Assembly: GCA_039029395.1 (NCBI GenBank)
Contig: JBCCGG010000021.1
Coordinates: 1-64,000 of the forward strand
Source: JBCCGG01 sp039029395
Lineage (GTDB): Bacteria > Pseudomonadota > Alphaproteobacteria > Kiloniellales > JAKSDN01
Direction: 5' to 3'
Length of the DNA stretch: 64,000 nt
The notes under the pieces were generated by a model. It was given only the letters and a program-made list of their open reading frames with translations. It did not search any database and was not told the DNA's origin. The translations under genes were made by a program, and so were the position numbers. Shown in pieces: positions 61,121-64,000 of this stretch (position 1 is the first letter of the stretch; every line of letters starts with the position of its first letter).

Positions 61121-61996
61121 ATAGGCAGCACCCTCGCCGGCCAACCAAGCGACGAAGGCCTTGCAGGCCGGGTCCGGCCGCTTCGGCGTGAAGGCTACAT
61201 AGCTGAGCCCATTGGGGCGGAAGCCGAAGGGCGCGACCAGGCGGCCGGCCTTGATGTCGTCGGCGACCAGGGGCCAAGGGCCGATCGCGACGCCCAGACC
61301 CGCCGTCGCCGCCTCAAGCAGAAAGTAGAAGTGCTCGAAGGTCTGGCTGGCCGGCGGCTCGAAGGGCGCAGCGCCGACGTCCGCCAGCCAGTCGTGCCAG
61401 GCCGTGCGCCGGGTCGCCGTGTGCAAGCGCGGCCAAGCAGCCAAATCCCCGGAGTCAGCCAACTGACGCCCATCGAGCAGTTTCGGACTGAGCACCGGTC
61501 CGGCCGCTTCGGCCAAGAAAGGCGTTGCGGCGAGCCCCTCGGGCCAGGGCGGGCGGCCGACGCGGATCGCCAGGTCGAGGCCGCCGGCGGCCAAGCGCGG
61601 CGGCCCGTCGGCAGCTGAAAGACGAACCTCCAGCTCGGGCGCAATGCGCTTAAAGCGGAACAGCCGGGGAATCAGCCAGCGCATGGTGAAGGTGCTGACG
61701 CAGGAGACAGCGAGCTGGCCCCGGGGCTTGGCGGTCACCCGGGCAACGCCGCTTTCGATCGTATCGAGGCCGTCGCTCAGCGCCGCCAGCAGCTGGCGCC
61801 CGGCCGCGGTCAGACGCTGGCGCGTCTTGGGCCCCTCGAACAGGCTGACACCGAGCACCGCTTCCAGATGACGGACCTGGCGGCTGACCGCGCCGTGGGT
61901 GATCGAAAGCTCCTCGGCGGCCAAGGTCATACGGCCCCGGCGACCCAGGGCTTCGAAGGCCTTCAAGGCATTGAGCGGTGGCAATCGGCGCGCCAT
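61079..61996 (-). CDS. LysR family regulator
   Basis: A 305-residue regulator. The winged HTH is ALKAFEALGRRGRMTLAAEE followed by ITHGAVSRQVRHLEAVLG. The substrate-binding domain starts near residue 90 and includes GLGVAIGPWPLVADDI. This arrangement is like the GcvA subgroup. It is divergent from the EamA exporter, with a palindrome between them, so it probably controls the exporter. Its end overlaps mutL. Confidence 0.94.
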   Translation of the reverse strand: MARRLPPLNALKAFEALGRRGRMTLAAEELSITHGAVSRQVRHLEAVLGVSLFEGPKTRQRLTAAGRQLLAALSDGLDTIESGVARVTAKPRGQLAVSCVSTFTMRWLIPRLFRFKRIAPELEVRLSAADGPPRLAAGGLDLAIRVGRPPWPEGLAATPFLAEAAGPVLSPKLLDGRQLADSGDLAAWPRLHTATRRTAWHDWLADVGAAPFEPPASQTFEHFYFLLEAATAGLGVAIGPWPLVADDIKAGRLVAPFGFRPNGLSYVAFTPKRPDPACKAFVAWLAGEGAAYSAAPEEALDVGQL

Positions 61997-62024
61997 TATA
62001 TGTGATATTTTCTCACTTATTTTG

Positions 62025-62037
62025 GATCATAATATGA
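62025..62037. promoter_or_regulatory. LysR-type binding palindrome
   Basis: ATCATAATATGAT is a perfect palindrome around a central base. It lies in the AT-rich gap between LysR and the EamA gene and fits a T-N11-A site. The region also contains several AT-rich promoter-like segments. Confidence 0.65.
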
Positions 62038-62104
62038 TTATTCATAGGTAAATCAATCTGATAATAGGTAGCGACATCATTTTCCGAAAACCGAGGAGCG
62101 ACTT

Positions 62105-62944
62105 GTGGTGGAGCCACTGGTCTTTGCGGCCGTGCTCGCGGCCGCCGCAATGCACGCCGGCTGGAACGCCCTGGCCAAGCGCGGCCTGGAACCGGCCCGC
62201 GCGGTCACACTGATCGCCATCGCGACGTCCCTGGCGGCCTTGCCGCTGTTGCCCTGGGTCGCACTGCCCCGGGGCGAACTGTGGCTTTGGATCGTCGGCT
62301 CGGCGGTCCTGCACACCGCCTACAAGCTGGCGCTGATCGAGGCCTATAGCGCCGGCGAGCTGGGCCAGGTCTATCCGATAGCCCGGGGCACGGCGCCCCT
62401 GATCGTCGCCCTGGTCGGCGTGCTGTGGCTCGGCGAGACGCTCGCGCCCGAGCTCTTCGCGGGCGTCCTGGTGCTCAGCTTCGGGGTTATCCTGATGGCG
62501 CTCAAGGGCTCGGGCCCACGGCCCGAGCCGGCGGCGATCGGTTATGCCCTGGCGACCGCCTGCGCGATCGCCGCCTATACCCTGGTCGACGGCCATGGCG
62601 CGCGCCGGGCACCCTCGGCCGCCAGCTTCGCGCTCTATCTCTTCGTCATCGACGGGGCAATGATCGCGGCGGTCTTTCTGGCCCGCTGGGGGCCGCGCGA
62701 GATGATCGGGCTGGCCAGACATTGGCGCCACGGCCTGATCGGCGGAACGCTTTCGCTCGGCGCCTATTGGGTGGCGATCTGGGCCATGACCCAGGCGCCG
62801 ATCGCCGCGGTCGCCGCCTTGCGCGAGACTAGCGTGCTCTTCGCCTTGTTGCTGTCCCGGGTCCTGCTCGGCGAGCGGCTCGGCCTAGGTCGCCTCGGCG
62901 CCGCCCTCATGATCCTGGCCGGCGCCGTCTTGGTCCGTGCTTAA
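62105..62944 (+). CDS. EamA/DMT family transporter
   Basis: A 279-residue protein with about ten membrane helices and the internal EamA duplication. LGQVYPIARGTAPLIVALVGVLWLGE ends the first half; APIAAVAALRETSVLFALLLSRVLLGERLG ends the second. The start is GTG after GAGGAG. These proteins export or import metabolites such as amino acids. The substrate is unknown. Its last 60 bases overlap the convergent rsmD gene. Confidence 0.92.
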   Translation: MVEPLVFAAVLAAAAMHAGWNALAKRGLEPARAVTLIAIATSLAALPLLPWVALPRGELWLWIVGSAVLHTAYKLALIEAYSAGELGQVYPIARGTAPLIVALVGVLWLGETLAPELFAGVLVLSFGVILMALKGSGPRPEPAAIGYALATACAIAAYTLVDGHGARRAPSAASFALYLFVIDGAMIAAVFLARWGPREMIGLARHWRHGLIGGTLSLGAYWVAIWAMTQAPIAAVAALRETSVLFALLLSRVLLGERLGLGRLGAALMILAGAVLVRA

Positions 62945-63484
62945 GAACACCAGACGGGCCTTGCCGTACTTGCGCTGATCTGTGACGGTGAAGCCGTCGG
63001 GCGGATCGAAGGGCTCCTTGGCCATCAGCTCGACGATGACCCGAGTGCCCGGCGCGATCCAGCCGGCCGACACCAAGGCACGCAGGCCCGGCTCGGCCAT
63101 GCCCTGGTTATAGGGTGGATCCATCAGCACCAGATCGACCGGCTCGCTGGCCTTGGGCGGGCGCAGGACGTCGGCCTTGAAGACCTGACAGGCCGCCTCA
63201 GCCTCAAGATGGCGCACGTTGTCGCGCAGCACGGCGAGCGCCACGGCCTGGCTTTCCATGAAGCTGACCTGCACGGCCCCTCGAGAGAGCGCCTCCAGAC
63301 CCAGTGCGCCGGACCCGGCGAAGGCGTCGAGCACTCTTAGACCGGTCAGGGCTTGGGCGCCGTCGCGGCCGCGCGACAGCACATCGAACAGCGCCTCGCG
63401 GGTGCGCTCGCCGGTCGGGCGCACATCGAAGCCGGGCGGCGCCGCAAGACGGCGGCCCCTATAGCGGCCGGCGACGATTCGCAT
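62885..63484 (-). CDS. rsmD: 16S rRNA (guanine966-N2)-methyltransferase
   Basis: A 199-residue methyltransferase. MRIVAGRYRGRRLAAPPG and RPTGERTREALFDVL are the RsmD N-terminus. VLDAFAGSGALGLEALSRGA is the SAM motif and LVLMDPPYNQGM the catalytic DPPY-type motif. The C-terminal tail is longer than usual. It methylates G966 of 16S rRNA. It overlaps the end of the pseudouridine synthase gene by 26 bases. Confidence 0.95.
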   Translation of the reverse strand: MRIVAGRYRGRRLAAPPGFDVRPTGERTREALFDVLSRGRDGAQALTGLRVLDAFAGSGALGLEALSRGAVQVSFMESQAVALAVLRDNVRHLEAEAACQVFKADVLRPPKASEPVDLVLMDPPYNQGMAEPGLRALVSAGWIAPGTRVIVELMAKEPFDPPDGFTVTDQRKYGKARLVFLSTDQDGAGQDHEGGAEAT

Positions 63485-64000
63485 GCTTCGCTCCCTTGCG
63501 CGCGGCGGGCTTGGTGGCCTTGGGCTTGGCTTTGGCCCACTTGGCGCGGTTTTGCTTGGGCGCCGTGCCGTCGGTCGGTTCCGCGCCAAGTTGCTCGGCC
63601 AGCACCTTGGGGCGCACCTCGGACAGCTCCCCGGGTTTCAGTTGGCCCAGCTGAAAGGGCCCATAGGCAAGACGGATCAAGCGATTGACCGTTAGGCCCA
63701 GGTGCTCGCAGACCCGCCGGATCTCGCGGTTCTTGCCCTCGGCCAGGGTCATGGTGAGCCAGGCGTTGGCGCCCTGCTGTCGGTCGAGCGCGGCCTGGAT
63801 CGGACCGTAGCGCACCTCGCCGACCATGATGCCCTCGGCCAGGCCAGCCAGCATCTCGGGCCGAACCCGCCCGTGGACCCGCACCCGGTAGCGCCGAGTC
63901 CAGCCGGTCGCCGGCAGCTCGAGGCGCCGTTTCAAAGCGCCGTCGGTGGTCAGCAACAGCAGGCCCTCGGAGTTAAGATCCAAACGGCCGACGGGCATGA
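63459..64000 (-). CDS. 23S/16S rRNA pseudouridine synthase (RsuA/RluB family), N-terminus beyond window
   Basis: Partial: the frame continues past the right edge. The visible part has the catalytic Asp in PVGRLDLNSEGLLLLTTDG, then WLTMTLAEGKNREIRRVCEHLG and VNRLIRLAYGPFQLGQLKPGE, all typical of RluB. The C-terminus is a Lys/Ala-rich basic tail (KWAKAKPKATKPAARKGAK), likely unstructured. It precedes rsmD on the same strand. Confidence 0.93.
   Translation of the reverse strand, partial: MPVGRLDLNSEGLLLLTTDGALKRRLELPATGWTRRYRVRVHGRVRPEMLAGLAEGIMVGEVRYGPIQAALDRQQGANAWLTMTLAEGKNREIRRVCEHLGLTVNRLIRLAYGPFQLGQLKPGELSEVRPKVLAEQLGAEPTDGTAPKQNRAKWAKAKPKATKPAARKGAKHANRRRPL

Overview
The window is GC-rich chromosomal DNA from an alphaproteobacterium, most likely a member or relative of the Rhodospirillales. 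This rests on the uniform high GC, the block ileS-lspA-bamF (DUF3035)-M16-M16-pgi-mutL, a DUF47-Pit phosphate operon with a Pho-box-like site, a two-domain cold-shock protein and alphaproteobacterial lipid A genes. No rRNA, tRNA, CRISPR array, insertion sequence or phage gene was seen. It reads as chromosome with several accessory patches of lower GC.

Layout. 1-6.1 kb: a sugar-acid uptake and oxidation locus (zinc dehydrogenase, SDR, TRAP transporter, small membrane protein) divergent from a LacI-type repressor, with two LacI-type operators and a readable promoter between them. 6.2-10.5 kb: small secreted or membrane proteins of unknown role and an ankyrin protein. 10.6-12.9 kb: RraA-like aldolase plus a ThDP enzyme. 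12.9-13.1 kb: a 168-bp inverted-repeat element. 13.3-15.5 kb: arginase and ornithine aminotransferase. 16.4-17.4 kb: a persulfide dioxygenase-rhodanese fusion. 17.5-22.4 kb: an accessory patch with a desaturase and its regulator, a Coq4-like protein, a gene remnant, a broken TetR gene with its operators still visible, and an isochorismatase-family operon. 22.5-26.7 kb: an HslV-like Ntn hydrolase, purD, xseA and an M23 peptidase. 26.9-29.1 kb: a PhoD phosphatase and a universal stress protein. 29.2-31.8 kb: lipid A acyltransferase, lpxK and a DUF374 acyltransferase. 31.9-34.2 kb: Pit and DUF47 behind a Pho-box-like site. 34.4-38.2 kb: class V aminotransferase, N-formylglutamate amidohydrolase, a PEP-mutase-family lyase and a methyltransferase. 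38.6-40.5 kb: an unusual cNMP-sensor/HlyD fusion. 40.6-43.2 kb: a TetR gene and a redox operon (AhpD-like, YHS, cytochrome P460) with three matching operators. 43.2-50.3 kb: TauD-type dioxygenase, DUF1059, a LuxR-TolB-TPR protein, a TPR protein, a gamma-glutamyltransferase relative, a FetAB-like ABC pair and a cold-shock protein. 50.6-64 kb: MaoC hydratase, the ileS-mutL housekeeping block, a LysR/EamA divergent pair, rsmD and an rRNA pseudouridine synthase cut by the window end.

How the genes work together. Three regulator-target pairs can be read directly from the DNA: LacI with the TRAP locus, TetR with AhpD-YHS-P460, and the broken TetR with the isochorismatase operon. In each, palindromes overlap a plausible sigma70-type promoter. 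The most unusual items are the cNMP-HlyD membrane fusion, the TetR-controlled AhpD-YHS-P460 operon, the HslV-like hydrolase with a decayed second copy nearby, and the orphaned operators in front of the isochorismatase gene. All functions are inferred from sequence reading alone; no database search was run.
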